DNA from: Ectocarpus siliculosus
Lineage: Eukaryota; Sar; Phaeophyceae; Ectocarpales; Ectocarpaceae
Assembly (NCBI GenBank): GCA_000310025.1
Contig: FN648299.1
Coordinates: 2,037-34,504 of the forward strand
Length of the DNA: 32,468 bases
Reading direction: 5' to 3'
The notes below the pieces were generated by a model. That model was not told the origin of the DNA and searched no databases. It worked only from the letters and a program-made list of their open reading frames with translations. The position numbers and the translations under genes are program-made. The stretch's first letter is position 1, and each line of letters opens with the position of its first letter. This document shows, in pieces, positions 20,138 through 30,367 of this stretch.

Positions 20138-20546
20138 GGTGGTACGTAAGTGAAGGGGGCGTACTCATGCTATGCACGCGAAAAGACCACCGACCACGCG
20201 TCCTCGAGAGGACCGTTTTTTTTTTCCCACAGGACCGATCACCAATGACCAACTTCCTACTATGTAGGTGCGGGGGGGGGGGAGAGTTTGACCAACGGTG
20301 GTGGCAGGTAAGGGGAGGGGGGGGAGTTCGGCCCATGTTGGTGGCATTGGAGGTGATGGAACGTTTGGGGAGGGAGAACGAGGGAAGGCAAAGAGACCGA
20401 GCGTTGGTAGAGAAAGCCAAAAATTGGCATCGTGGTGGCGGGAGGGAAAAGTGTGTTCCGTGCGACACCACACATGCCCTGGGCCGGTTTTCCGATCTCA
20501 GTACCTTCCACGCACGAAAAACGTGTTCACTAAATGTGGCAGAACC

Positions 20547-20571
20547 CGGAACGTTCTTTTTTAATGTTAAG

Positions 20572-20611
<40 letters not shown>

Positions 20612-20612
20612 A
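20547..20612 (+). repeat. CAA-tailed dispersed repeat, copy 1
   Basis: CCGGAACG, a T run and AATGTTAAGA lead into about 13 CAA units. The same arrangement occurs at 25312-25371 (CGGAACGG, T run, AATGTGAAGA, then CAA units). A shared 5' flank next to the microsatellite in both places points to the 3' end of a retroelement family with a CAA tail rather than two independent microsatellites. Confidence 0.6.
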
Positions 20613-20762
20613 GCTGTTGTGCCACAGAGCCCTCCTGAAAAGAGCCATCTGTGAATGCCGGCATCGCCTTCTTCGGTCCGTGACAGCGACCTTCCGAGAT
20701 TCACCCCCGGAGTGTGGCGTGCATATTCCATCGGGTGTCATACGGACGGTGGATATGCATAC

Positions 20763-22098
20763 CTCGTGTTCCCCGCACCGGCCTCGCATCATCAAACTTC
20801 AGCAGTGCCTGATTGCACACCGCTTGCAACCACGACCCACCACAGCACACGCCTCTACCACAACGTCTTGCACCGGGGTGAGTGAAGCGAAAACAACACG
20901 CGCTGTAGAGATCATCGTCATCTTCGGCGCACACCACGGCAGTTCAAGCACAGCCTCGTCTGCACTCAAGTCAACTCTTCGACATCATCCCGCTCGTGTT
21001 GTTACCCACTTCCCCTTGCTTGCTCCGTAGCAAGCAGCGCGCGTTCACTCACACCCTTACCGTCCGCTCACCTCTCCCCGAATCCCACGAAAAACCAGCC
21101 CCTCCGACCTCCTCCTGTTCCCGCGCAGCCCCCCTGGCGCTACCGCCCCAGCCCTCGAGAGCCAGCCCTTCCCGTGTCCCCCCTGATTGCTGCGTCGAGA
21201 AGCGCCTGCGAGATCGGGTGAAGTATCCCTGCACCCCCGTGTCCGACACCCTTGGGTGTCCGCCGCCGCCACCGCCGCCGCCGTCGCCGTCGCCATCGTC
21301 GTCGTCGCTGAAGCCGATGCTCCGCGTGCTGCAGCTGATGCTACTGCTGTCGCTGCAGCTGCCCTCGGCGCTCCTGAACCCTCTGCTGTCGTGGTCGCCG
21401 TTGTCGCTGTCGCTGCTATCGCTGCTGTCGCTGTCGCTGTCGCTGCTGCCGTTACCACCGCCGCCGCCGCTGTCGCTGTCCGTAGAAAAGCCCCCGAATG
21501 CCGCCGCCACGCCCCCCACCCGTCGGAGCGAAGACAGCGAGAACATCGGGTACCGCTCGCGACCAACCTCAGCAGCAGCACCAAAAGCACCCCTCGGGGT
21601 AGAGACGCTCGCCGTTGCCGCCGCCGCCGCCGCCGTCCTCGATGGAGAATCAGCGGGGGTACTACTGGCGACGAACATGCTCCCACCGCCCTCCGTCGCC
21701 CCACCGGACAGGCTGCTCGTCTCCGAAGATTCCGCCGACGGCGGCGTGCGCAGCTGCGGCCATATCGCGCAGTGGAAAGCGGTCTCTCGGCGGGGGGTTT
21801 CCGGATGGTAAAACCGGTGGGTGTTCCCGCCGCTGCTGCCGCTGTCGTCGTCCAGCCGCGGAGGTGTTAGGGTAGAGGAGGAGTAGGCGGTGCCGCCGTC
21901 CACACCCCTGCTGGAATTGTCGATGTTGGTGCTTCTGCTGCTGCTGTCGATGTTGATGCTGCTGATGCTGCTGATGCTGCTGCTGCTGCTGTTGCTGCTT
22001 CTGCTGTAGCTGCTGCTGCTGCCTCTGCCGCGCCTGCTGTTGCTGCCACCGCTGCTTGCATGAGAAAAGGTCGACGAGACGCTCATCTTGTTCCCCAT
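20763..22098 (-). CDS. N-myristoylation-type start and Ser/Asp-rich protein; 5' end of a gene
   Basis: ATG at 22098-22096 has strong context (TCACCATGGGG). The first residues, MGNKMSVSSTF, fit the N-myristoylation consensus (Gly2, small residue at position 6), so membrane attachment is plausible. Exon 1 runs to 21072 and stays open for 342 codons. It has a long Ser-rich opening, an Ala run, SLSSLRRVGGVAAAFGG, a phospho-acceptor stretch of alternating Ser and Asp, an Asp/Gly run, then RSRRRFSTQQ. It ends at GGGAGAG/GTGAGC in phase 1. Exon 2 (20822-20763) enters with the matching phase, encodes AVCNQALLKFDDARPVRGTR and ends at GAG/GTATGC. I could not place exon 3 with correct phase. This may be the true 5' end of the RING-H2 gene downstream on the same strand, or a separate gene. 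No catalytic domain is visible. Confidence 0.6.
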
Positions 22099-24867
22099 GG
22101 TGACTTGGTGCCTCTGCTTGATGCTGCTGGTGCCGGCACCGCTACTGCTACTCCTCCATCAACCGGGTCACCGAAGTGGCTCGATGCCCCAAGCGCACGA
22201 CACGCTAACGTGGTGGTGGGAGAGGGTATTATGGCGCTGTATCCGCCCCCCCCCCCCCCGACCCGCAGCAACGCCTGCAGGCTTGCCGCCCGCTGCGATT
22301 CTGACCGTTGGGAAGAAGGTAAAGGCGGCATCATGGTCATGTGTACGAGGGTGGACCGGCAGAGGGGAACCAGAGGGAGAGGGCAAGGTTACGGGAGACG
22401 TGCATGTAAGCAAGTAGAGAGGAGGGGGGGGGGGGGGGAGTACCGCATCACCAACGACGAAGTGAAAAAAGAAAGTCGACTGCTGCCAGCATAACACTGA
22501 GAGTTTGCGGTCTGAGAAAGATTATCTCGCCAAATAAACGTACGGAGTTGCGGCGGTGCTCCAAACAGAATGTTAACGTGAGGCATCGCATCGACGGGCG
22601 TACGCATACAAGCCCTTTTTTCTGTACACTATAAAGTGATGCCAAGGTCGCCAGGAAAACTGCCACAAGCCGGCCGGCTCCCGTGCCCCCCCGTCCAAGG
22701 TAAACGTCAGGTTGCGTGCGAACATTCTCGGCCACGCCGCCCGTGTTGGTTGAAGGCCGTGCTTTGGCTTTGGCAAGGCAAGGGGGTTGTGCTCTGCTGT
22801 GGCTTGTGCTGCCATTTGTCATAAAATTTATCGCGTTTCCGGAAAGAGTGGGCGCCCGCAGTCAAGAACCCCTAGTTTTTCCCGAAGGTGGGGCTCTTAC
22901 AATACTTCCCAGGGTTCTGCTTCGAATGGTATTAGTGTAGAGGTTCTTAACCGTGTTCACCAATGGTGCTCAAGTTCTTAGACTCCCAGTTCTTGGAGAC
23001 TGTATCAATTTCTTGACTGCCAAATAATTAAGCACGGGCGTTGGCTGTAGAGAAAAAAGAAACATACATTTTCGCTATTCACCACCGTGCATTTGTAGAC
23101 AGTTTCGGACTGGAAAATCGGTCAGAACTATATTTACCCTGTTCTGGAACGTCCCACCGTTTGGCATCCAGGACTGGTCCCAGGAACGCTACTACATAAT
23201 TCTGCAAAGTTTAACGTCTAGATCTGAAAAGTCAGTTTGTTGTACACATGTTTTGTTTTGATCCTCTGAAAAGAAAAGGAACAACAAAGGAAGGAATACG
23301 ACCCTGAGAAACCAACAAGGCACAGTATACAAGGCTCCCCTTCGGGAGTTACTTGACTTGCCTCCCGGGGGCGACGCAAGAGGACATGGTCAATGCCATC
23401 GCGGTCGCATCGTTGCATCTCAAACGTCATGACGATCGGTATGGGTGCCGGTTTCGCATACAACAACCTTCAGAATTTGCTTGGAATCTTGCATCATGCG
23501 CGGGGTATTTTTGTTTTCTCGCTGTGCCTTTTCGCGTGTGCATGAGTGTGTGCTTTTAGGCCAGCGATGACGTCTTTGCTGTAGGTTCTACTGCTGCAGT
23601 CCGCAGCGTTTGATCATTCGCTCTCACGTATTCGTGTTGCCCAAGGTTTGTGGGACTTGTGTGCGTTGCGCAGGAATCAAAGAGGAGTACACCCCGCAAG
23701 AAAGTGTTCCTGTTCAGCTTTCATGTATATATCTGAAGGCTTGTTTGGTTGGATTCGCAGCCCCTGGAATAGAACCAGTCCCAGCGACTTTTCAGCGGCC
23801 ATCACGCGCATCACCGAGGTCCCGCGAGCCCCACACGAAACGGGAAATGTACCGACGGGTCCTCTGAGTGCCATTCAGAAGAAAGCGTGAGAAAAAACGC
23901 TGTCCCACCAGAGAAAAAAACAAAATAACCACCAAAAAAGTCGCATTTGTACATAGGCATATCGCTGCAAATGCAAAGGACCAAGCGTTCCATTAGGTGA
24001 CGCCACTACGCGTGCCACACGGTTTTGGCGGTGCAATTTCTTACACTTGGATAGTGGGCCCACCACCAGCAGTCTCCCAAAGAAGGCATGTCTACCAAAA
24101 AACTTCGATAGTTTCGCTCCAATGAGAGGCAAGAAAACCCGTTCAAAGGGAGGTGATGCCAACCTCGCGTTTCTTTAAGGCAGAGAAAAAAAAAAGAAAA
24201 GTATTTCATTCAACAACCTGTCGGTGTTGCTCCTTACACAGTACTAGGTTTGAGGGGGTTGGGAGTAGGCTCTCGCAGCTGGGAGTAAAAACCGTGCAGA
24301 TCAGTCAGTACCAACGGGCGGGATCGAGTGCTGTAAAACTCATCCCCGCGCATCTGTTGAATGCGTCCCTTCATGGGAAGCGTTGACAAATTTTATCCGT
24401 TAGAGGGAGGGCTCGAGCGAATCGCCGAATATGTAGAATGCACACATGGTTGTGGCTCAATTTTTAAAATTAAAATTGTAAATTTTTATAGGGTCGGGCG
24501 TACGTGTGTCGTAGCGTTCAGCGGCTAGGTCGAGTCGTGGATGGTGCGTTCGTTGGTGGGAGCGCTATTCTACCTCCTTCCCGTGTACTTTTATTACATA
24601 CAATTCCGGTACTTGTAGTTGTGGAGTACTTGAAGTTATCTCGGAATTGAGTACATTCTGTACGGTCAGTATTTATCTCCGTGGATACGGTACCTACTCC
24701 TTTGTGTGCTGCTTGCTGTACAGCAGTAGAATACAACACTTGAAAAAAAACACACCTCGAAAAGTCACTAAATAAACACATTTTTGTTTTCTCCCATCAT
24801 TGGATTCTGTCGTCTGCCCCTCTGGCCCCTATCCTCCACCTCTACTACTAGCTAGACGACCCAACCG

Positions 24868-24960
24868 GGGTCACATAGGAGGGGGGGGGTTGGACCCCCT
24901 CCTGCGGTTCCTGCCTGAGATATTTTTATCGCGAGAAGGGTACAGCAATCCCTTCCCTCG
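24868..24960 (-). repeat. Second copy of the SINE body
   Basis: Aligned with 17260-17353, the segment shares the GGTCACA block, CCCCTCCTGCGGT, an AT-rich centre, GCGAGAAG and the TTCCCTC end, with about one mismatch in four and small gaps. No tRNA-like head follows at its right, so this would be a 5'-truncated copy. The left side is followed by a G run instead of the body's usual continuation. Confidence 0.5.
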
Positions 24961-25311
24961 CGACTCATGAAGTCACCATTGTACAATGCCCATGCAAAAC
25001 GCATGTAAATGATACGCGAAATATGTCTCCATCTCCAAAGTGTCTACACTACAACTCTTCGGCCTGAGCATGAAGAAACACACATCCGAGGCAAGACCTC
25101 GGCGGTGCATATCTTGTTACCTCGCATAGCGTGCAGAGGGAGCGGAGGACTCCAGAATATCTGTCGTTGATTTCTATCGACTTGCGGACCCCTCGGGGCC
25201 AATTTATTTGAGCGTACCTTTTTAGGGTAAGTTAGCCTATCACCACGGGAATCGACCGCGTCAAGTGTTGGATCAGTATGGATATATGAAGGTACTGGGT
25301 AGAGAGAGATC

Positions 25312-25332
25312 GGAACGGTTTTTAATGTGAAG

Positions 25333-25371
<39 letters not shown>
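25312..25371 (+). repeat. CAA-tailed dispersed repeat, copy 2
   Basis: CGGAACGG, a T run and AATGTGAAGA precede about 13 CAA units, paralleling the repeat at 20547-20612 in sequence and orientation. Confidence 0.6.
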
Positions 25372-25404
25372 TATTGAGCGGTACAACGTATGGCAGGGTC
25401 TAGA

Positions 25405-25713
25405 CTACAGCCCTACGATGCGCATGTCAATCCTATGCATAGGACCCAGCGCCGTCTCTTGGCTGTAGGCCTTTACCCTTTGCCGATTCATATGTATGTG
25501 TAGAATGAACGCCGGGCAACATGCGGGCTCGCACAATGAAGTTTCGCGGCTCCCCTTCCTGCAAAATCCCTGGACTATCCACATGTAGTCCGAGTACAGG
25601 CGAGGCACTTTCAACTCCGGGATGAGTGTGATTCGTGCTTGTGGGTCGGGGCTCAAGGGTGCGGGTAGGCGTGGACGCTCCGAACCAGGCGAGGTTTCGA
25701 AGACAGCACACAC
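25405..25713 (-). CDS. Weak coding segment, minus strand
   Basis: A 102-codon minus-strand frame contains ITLIPELKVPRLYSDYMWIV, where codons lean to G or C at the third position, followed by a Cys-rich part with poorer codon use. It could be a small exon ending near 25570, or the remains of a gene. No domain is recognised and there is no convincing acceptor. Confidence 0.2.
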   Translation of the reverse strand: MCAVFETSPGSERPRLPAPLSPDPQARITLIPELKVPRLYSDYMWIVQGFCRKGSRETSLCEPACCPAFILHIHMNRQRVKAYSQETALGPMHRIDMRIVGL

Positions 25714-26653
25714 CAGCAGCAGATGTTGTTGTGGGCATGGCCGGTGGGCTCCTCCGACTCTTTCAGTGACAGGTTGGTTGACAGTGGCAGGACGGCACTA
25801 CTGCTGTTACAAGTGCCCCGTCACAAGCTTGCCGTGTGAGCACTAACCTAACTCGACCGCCGTATGTTGACACAAACAAGGACACGCACCGGAAAGCAGA
25901 GAGTCTTCCACAAGCCACAGCAGCTTGTGTGTATCCCATTGCCGCATATGTGGGGGGGGCAGCGTGTACAAACTCCTTTCGAAAACTGCCCACACAAACG
26001 ATGGCAGACTCACCCTTTCGTCCGCGTCTCCCGTCTCCCTTTTGTGTGTCCGTCGTGTCTCTCCGTGTCTCACTGCTGCTGCTGTCACTGCTCAGCGACG
26101 ACGTGCCACTCCTCAGTCCTGCTCACCTGGAGGAGTGACAAAGGCACGAATGCCACACACACACGCCGACGCGGGCACCGACCGCTCACTTCTGTGCTGC
26201 TGTCACACAACAACGGCGCCGTGGTTTCCCAGTTGTTTCCTTGATTCCATACTGAAGGGGGCCCACACACTGGAAAACGTATACCTCGGCAAGACTTTCT
26301 TTTGTGCCCCCCCCCCACCCAGCGTGCTGACAGCAGGTCTAACAATCTCGGAGCCCGACTTCTGTCTCGTATCTGTCCTCTGCCCGCCGGAGTCGTCAAA
26401 CGTTGGGCGAAGAGGGCTGCCGTAGATCCATCCTTGCTCGGAAGACTGGGGGAGGTGATTGTGCGCGTTTTGCCGTGTGTTGGAAAAGTGCGGGAAACAG
26501 AGGACGTCGAGGTCCTTCGACGGTCCAAAAAACAAGTACGAAGAAGGCGAGAGGTTGTTGTGTGCGGTCGTCGTTTAAACGAAGAGCGGGAGTGAGCGGA
26601 GCTAGCCTGAGAGGGAGGAAGGCAGCCAGCTGCTGGACTGCGGAGACAAACCC

Positions 26654-27049
26654 ATGGCTCCACGGCGATGGGCGTTGTGCGGGCTGGGTTACACTGCCGC
26701 GTTGGCGCTGCTAGCTTTCCAGGCACCAGGTGCGCGCACACAGCAGTAATCTTTCGCAATCCCCGACTCCTTGTTATCTCTTCGGTTTATCTCGCATCTC
26801 TGCTGTTACATCTCTGCTGTTTGCCCGGCGGGGGCGGTTGATATGTAGCTAGCAGGAGGAGTGGACGCGTCCGGTGGGCTGTTGTTTGCGCTTTACTGGG
26901 AGAGGGCCGCTCTTGTGGATGGGTTATCTGGTGTCACAATGATCCCTCCCAGCATTGCCACGGCGGCAGTACTTCGGCCCTCATTCTCTCGGGGCCCGAT
27001 TTTGCGAAAAACACTCTTTCTACTGCTGTTGGCAGTTTTGGGAGTTTAG
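26654..27049 (+). CDS. Candidate small secreted or membrane protein, two exons
   Basis: Exon 1 (26654-26729) starts at ATG in the context AAACCCATGG and encodes a typical signal peptide: basic MAPRRW, then a hydrophobic ALCGLGYTAALALLAF core, then QAPG. It ends at CACCAG/GTGCGC in phase 1. Exon 2 (26856-27049), after CTAGCAG, restores the frame and gives VDASGGLLFALYWERAALV, a Ser/Pro-containing middle, and a hydrophobic end TLFLLLLAVLGV before TAG. The total is 89 residues. A hydrophobic C-terminus after a signal peptide recalls GPI-anchored proteins, which is inference. An acceptor at 26847 would open a different long frame rich in Ser and Gly, so exon 2 is not settled. No family is recognised. 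Confidence 0.38.
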
Positions 27050-27156
27050 TTGTGGGAGTAGCAAGGACTTCTGCAGCTATCCTAGGTGATTTTTGACGCA
27101 TATTCCCGTGCTGCGCCGGACGCCCTTTACCTGCATTCGACCTAGGACATACAAAC

Positions 27157-27399
27157 GTGTTTTTTTACCCACCACGCCCGCCGTCACACGTTGAACATAA
27201 ACGAGTCCATCCATATTTTTATTGCAACGACAGTGCATGTAAAAAGAACTTTTCAAACATTTTCCGTTCCGAAAAAATGATACACCGGCGCTGCCGCGGA
27301 CACTGTTGCAGTGCGTGTGTGGGCAAGCATCATCTGTGCAAAACATGCCCCCATGGCAAACATTTGTGGTGGTTCATACATAATATGATTCATACATAA
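27157..27399 (+). CDS. Cys/His-rich small ORF
   Basis: An open frame ending at TAA 27397-27399 encodes a strikingly Cys/His-rich stretch of about 50 residues. It has CNDSAC, then CRGHCCSACVGKHHLCKTCP and further His and Trp residues. Cysteine pairs spaced by two to four residues could bind zinc. No ATG opens the frame; the only Met is internal, so it would need an upstream exon or be a remnant. Codons are AT-leaning, unlike the confident exons, which would fit a transposon or other foreign origin or simply chance. It overlaps a 16-bp tandem repeat (ATTCATACATAAT) at 27375-27404. Confidence 0.22.
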   Translation: MFFYPPRPPSHVEHKRVHPYFYCNDSACKKNFSNIFRSEKMIHRRCRGHCCSACVGKHHLCKTCPHGKHLWWFIHNMIHT

Positions 27400-27508
27400 T
27401 ACGCTTAGGGGCAATGCCGTCTTCACGGTCAAGTCGGTGAGGTCTACTCGACATGTCCTAGAGTTTTTTCTTTAGCCAAGCTTCAGCTGTTTTTTTTGTT
27501 TGTTTTTT

Positions 27509-28687
27509 TTCTTAATATGACACAACGAATCCATCTCTTTTTGTTTTTTCTTGTGCGTCACACAGAGGGAAGCAAGACAGCAAGTCCATTAGAGTTATTT
27601 AGTTCGTTGTGTCATACTAAGAACAAAAAAAAAAAAACTCGATTCATGGAGCGGCGGGATTTTTTTGGGCCTTTCGCTGCTTTGTACATTTTTTGTGAAA
27701 AACTCTCGTGATTTGTATAAAACAAAACTCGAGAATAGATCTTCACAGGATAAAAAACACAGGACTGTTAGCCTGCGCCAATACATACATTCCTCGGACA
27801 GCTGGTGTTGGGCAGGTGGCAGGTGGGCTGCCGTTGTGGTCCAGCCAAATTTGATCAACCGGAAACAAGCAGCAAGCGAAATTAGAGTGCCTTTTATCAA
27901 GGTGATAAGAACATGCACACCCTTAAGTAGTGAACCAACAGCGGACAAGGCGCGTTCGTCTCTCCCAAGAGCGCCCCCAACCCACGCTAGCTTATACTCT
28001 GTATGTTGGCACTCGGGCACTTTGATGATAACAAACCGTTGGTCCTTCCTCTATTTGTTTTGTGCCAAAGAGAAAACGAGAGAGAGGTTAGTCTACAAAA
28101 AACAGGCGGACAGGCACATACGCACACCCGTGCATCAACGGCAACAACAACCTCCAGCCTCCCCGCCATGCCGACTACAATAGGAAGGGCCGCCCTCCCC
28201 CCCACAAAAATAACGGGGCAGCCCATAAGCTACGCGGCGAGCCTTGTGGAACTGTGTCTGTTCGTTGATTCGTCTGTGCTTGCGTGCGATGGCGGCACCA
28301 GAGAAAGCGAGAAAGAAAAAGGCAGCACGAGAGAGGAGGGCAGAGTGGGGAAAAGAGAGGGTGCAGCAGCATGCAGCAACCTCACGTACGCGTTGATACG
28401 CATGCAGCACAACAAAAAATTGTTCGGGCAGTGCCCGAAAGCTTGGTTGGGGGCTGGCGGTGGTGGCGGCGTTGTTATGACTGTGTGTTGTGTCTTTGCT
28501 GTTGTGACGGCGGTGATGTTTGCTGCAAAAGCGAGGAGAGAGGAGAGGGAGAGAGGGAGAGAGAGAGAGCAAGCAGTCTTTTCGTCTCGGAACACAAATA
28601 TATACTTTCTGACGCTATGAATCCATTGCTAATCTGTCTCAGACTCTTTTCTATGATAGAGATGGTTTCGTTGTGTCATATTAAGAA
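27509..28687. mobile_element. 1.18-kb element with 30-bp terminal inverted repeats
   Basis: The left end (27509-27538) and right end (28658-28687) are inverted copies matching at 29 of 30 bases; they share TTAATATGACACAACGAA. A third inverted copy of 21 bases (one mismatch) lies at 27603-27623, so the first 115 bases alone also form a foldback unit. TA dinucleotides next to the ends are compatible with a TA target duplication but do not prove it. No transposase is recognised inside. The most likely reading is a non-autonomous DNA transposon or MITE-like element. Confidence 0.6.
28003..28620 (+). CDS. ORF inside the inverted-repeat element
   Basis: An ATG-initiated frame of 205 codons lies wholly within the element at 27509-28687. 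It predicts a charged, Thr-rich first half, a hydrophobic segment near residues 155-180 (VVMTVCCVFAVVTAVMFAA) and an Arg/Glu-rich tail encoded by a GA repeat. It has no acidic catalytic triad pattern or other transposase motif that I can see. Codon use is not distinctive, and ORFs of this length can arise by chance. Confidence 0.2.
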   Translation: MLALGHFDDNKPLVLPLFVLCQRENEREVSLQKTGGQAHTHTRASTATTTSSLPAMPTTIGRAALPPTKITGQPISYAASLVELCLFVDSSVLACDGGTRESEKEKGSTREEGRVGKREGAAACSNLTYALIRMQHNKKLFGQCPKAWLGAGGGGGVVMTVCCVFAVVTAVMFAAKARREERERGREREQAVFSSRNTNIYFLTL

Positions 28688-29025
28688 AATATATATATAC
28701 ATATATATGCTTGAGGCTGTTTGCAGTTCTAGACAGCAGTACAAGTACGTAGGGGAAATGAGTGGCGGCTATCTGATGCCGGCCGATTGGGGACGTGTTT
28801 AAGTACAAAGGCCCTCGTACTGAACGTGGCGGCCAGTGTTTTAGAACTTCGCTCCGCCCCCACTCCAGATCCCCTGGTTTGGGCGACGGTAATACTGTAG
28901 ACTTGCCCGAGAGGGAGCAAACTCTTTTACGAACGCATGTATGCATGGATACACTAGTGCCACTGCTGTTGTAGTTCGTTGTTGTTGCTGTCTTCGCATA
29001 AAACACCGTTCCGGTCTCCGCTCAG

Positions 29026-29087
29026 TACCTACGAATGTCCGTACTGTTCAAATGACGCAGATGCCTTCTGTGGTCATGACTACTGCT
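29026..29087 (+). CDS. Possible zinc-binding exon
   Basis: A 62-base segment sits between a good acceptor (TCTCCGCTCAG) and a strong donor (GCT/GTAAGT). In the frame split one base from the left it reads TYECPYCSNDADAFCGHDYC, giving Cys-x2-Cys-x7-Cys-x4-Cys with a His between the last two. This resembles a small zinc finger but matches no family I can name. Neighbouring exons are not identified; a possible terminal exon at 30765 is phase-compatible in one of its two frames. Confidence 0.28.
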
Positions 29088-29349
29088 GTAAGTTATCTAA
29101 ACTACCCCAAAACATTGTTGTGAACGCTGTAGATTTTGTAAACAGGAAAGCACCAGGGGTGTGCGGCGTTGGAAATAGCCTGCTCGCTTGCTTCTATGCC
29201 ACAAGTAATTCAGTTGTTCCGCTCATCCTCGGTTTCATGGGCCCTGGCGAGGGGAGGCGTTTGAAAGTGTGTTGAATACTGTGCCCTATGTACATGTACA
29301 TTCGCATATGTATGCATACCTGTGGGTGAAAGGTTGGTTTCGCTACAGC

Positions 29350-30190
29350 AGTAATCGTCCCGATATAGCGCTGAATAGTGAAATGTCCGATATTTCTAAT
29401 TGTAGGCATCACAATCCGATATACGTATAGGTGGCATTTTACCACTGCCTGTTGAAAACGGGGTCCTCTATAGTGGCATTTTTGGCATCTCATACCCCCA
29501 ATAGTGGCAATTAAAAACGTCGGAGCCCCCCCCATACATATGTCACCTTGCGCACCACACAAATACATGTACTCCTGTCGCGTTCCGAGCAACCATGGGC
29601 AGCGGACATTGTCAGCTGCTGTTGCTGCGGCAGTTTGGCCGGCAAGCAGGCAGAACATCTTCTTCAACTCCGGCAGTGGGTGCCACATGTAAATGCATTG
29701 ATAAGAAATGATCGGGACGCCTTGGTGCAGAGCATTGTGACGGTCGGGATTGATACGCCGGGGTCGGAGTGTTTGCCGTTTTCAACTTGGTTGATCAAGT
29801 TGGTTTCGCGCGTACACTGCTCTTTTTAGTATGTGTGTTTTGCTTGTGTTGAACGCCATCATGCCCGCCGAACAAAAAACAAAATGCTGTGGCGTTATTT
29901 CTGCAGTCCGCCAGCACGCAATGAAAAGGTAGGTTGCGACCGCAGAAGGCCTCGTTGTCTCGTGGACGATCAAGTGTAATTTCACATGTGATGGGCAGAC
30001 GCATGTGAGTGTAGATCCAACGAAATATACTGTCGGTAGCGTACAATATCAAAGCTTGTTCTCCTCGATAGTGGCAGTAGAACCGCTCTTGCCCGGTCAA
30101 TGGTGGTGTTATTGCGACTACGTCGAATAGTGGCGCTGCCCTGACTAGTGACATTCCATTTTGCTCTTGCCCCTACATTTCACTATATCG
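29350..30190. repeat. Cluster of ATAGTGGCA-type motifs
   Basis: TAGTG-containing variants recur near 29376, 29430, 29471, 29493, 30069, 30130 and 30150. CCTCTATAGTGGCA and CCTCGATAGTGGCA are nearly identical sites 600 bases apart. The outer ends read GATATAG...TAGTGAAATGT and, inverted, ACATTTCACTATATC. This could be a diverged DNA transposon with subterminal motifs. Two minus-strand frames (29194-29688 and 29795-30154) lie within but are not convincingly coding. Confidence 0.3.
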
Positions 30191-30367
30191 CGACCAAAAC
30201 CGTATGCACACGGCTACACTTGAGCTGTATCCCTTGTGCAAGATCCACACTAAAGCTAGTACGCGCCCCCACGTGAGAACCTCTCGCAAGTATTCTGCAC
30301 CGAGGCTCGTTCTTTGGAGTCTCTGGTGCTCTGTGATGGGCGGGGGAACCAACGGAGAAACTACCAA

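Larger units (their letters stand above)
22099..26653. other. Gene-poor 4.5 kb
   Basis: The right side of 22098 is probably promoter and 5' UTR of the minus-strand gene. It contains a 13-C run (22247-22259) and a 14-G run (about 22425-22438). An AT-rich patch lies near 24460-24490. Frames at 23353-23440 (EDMVNAIAVASLHLKRHDDR, followed by GTATGG) and 26303-26595 look slightly protein-like but lack two clear borders. The repeats at 24868-24960 and 25312-25371 and the weak ORF at 25405-25713 are listed separately. Confidence 0.45.

Noticed and set aside
20034-20795. 253-codon minus frame as one exon
   Set aside because: It includes the CAA tract read as poly-Val and G-run-derived Pro runs; only its last ~30 codons look coding.
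20065-21030. 321-codon plus frame
   Set aside because: It owes its length to the CAA tract read as poly-Thr and overlaps better-supported minus-strand exons.
26303-26595. Plus ORF with RWAKRAAVDPSLLGRLGEVI
   Set aside because: Protein-like appearance but mixed codon use, no acceptor and no ATG near the start; not strong enough to annotate.
26085-26759. 224-codon minus frame
   Set aside because: No codon bias or domain, and it is antisense to the signal-peptide exon at 26654-26729.
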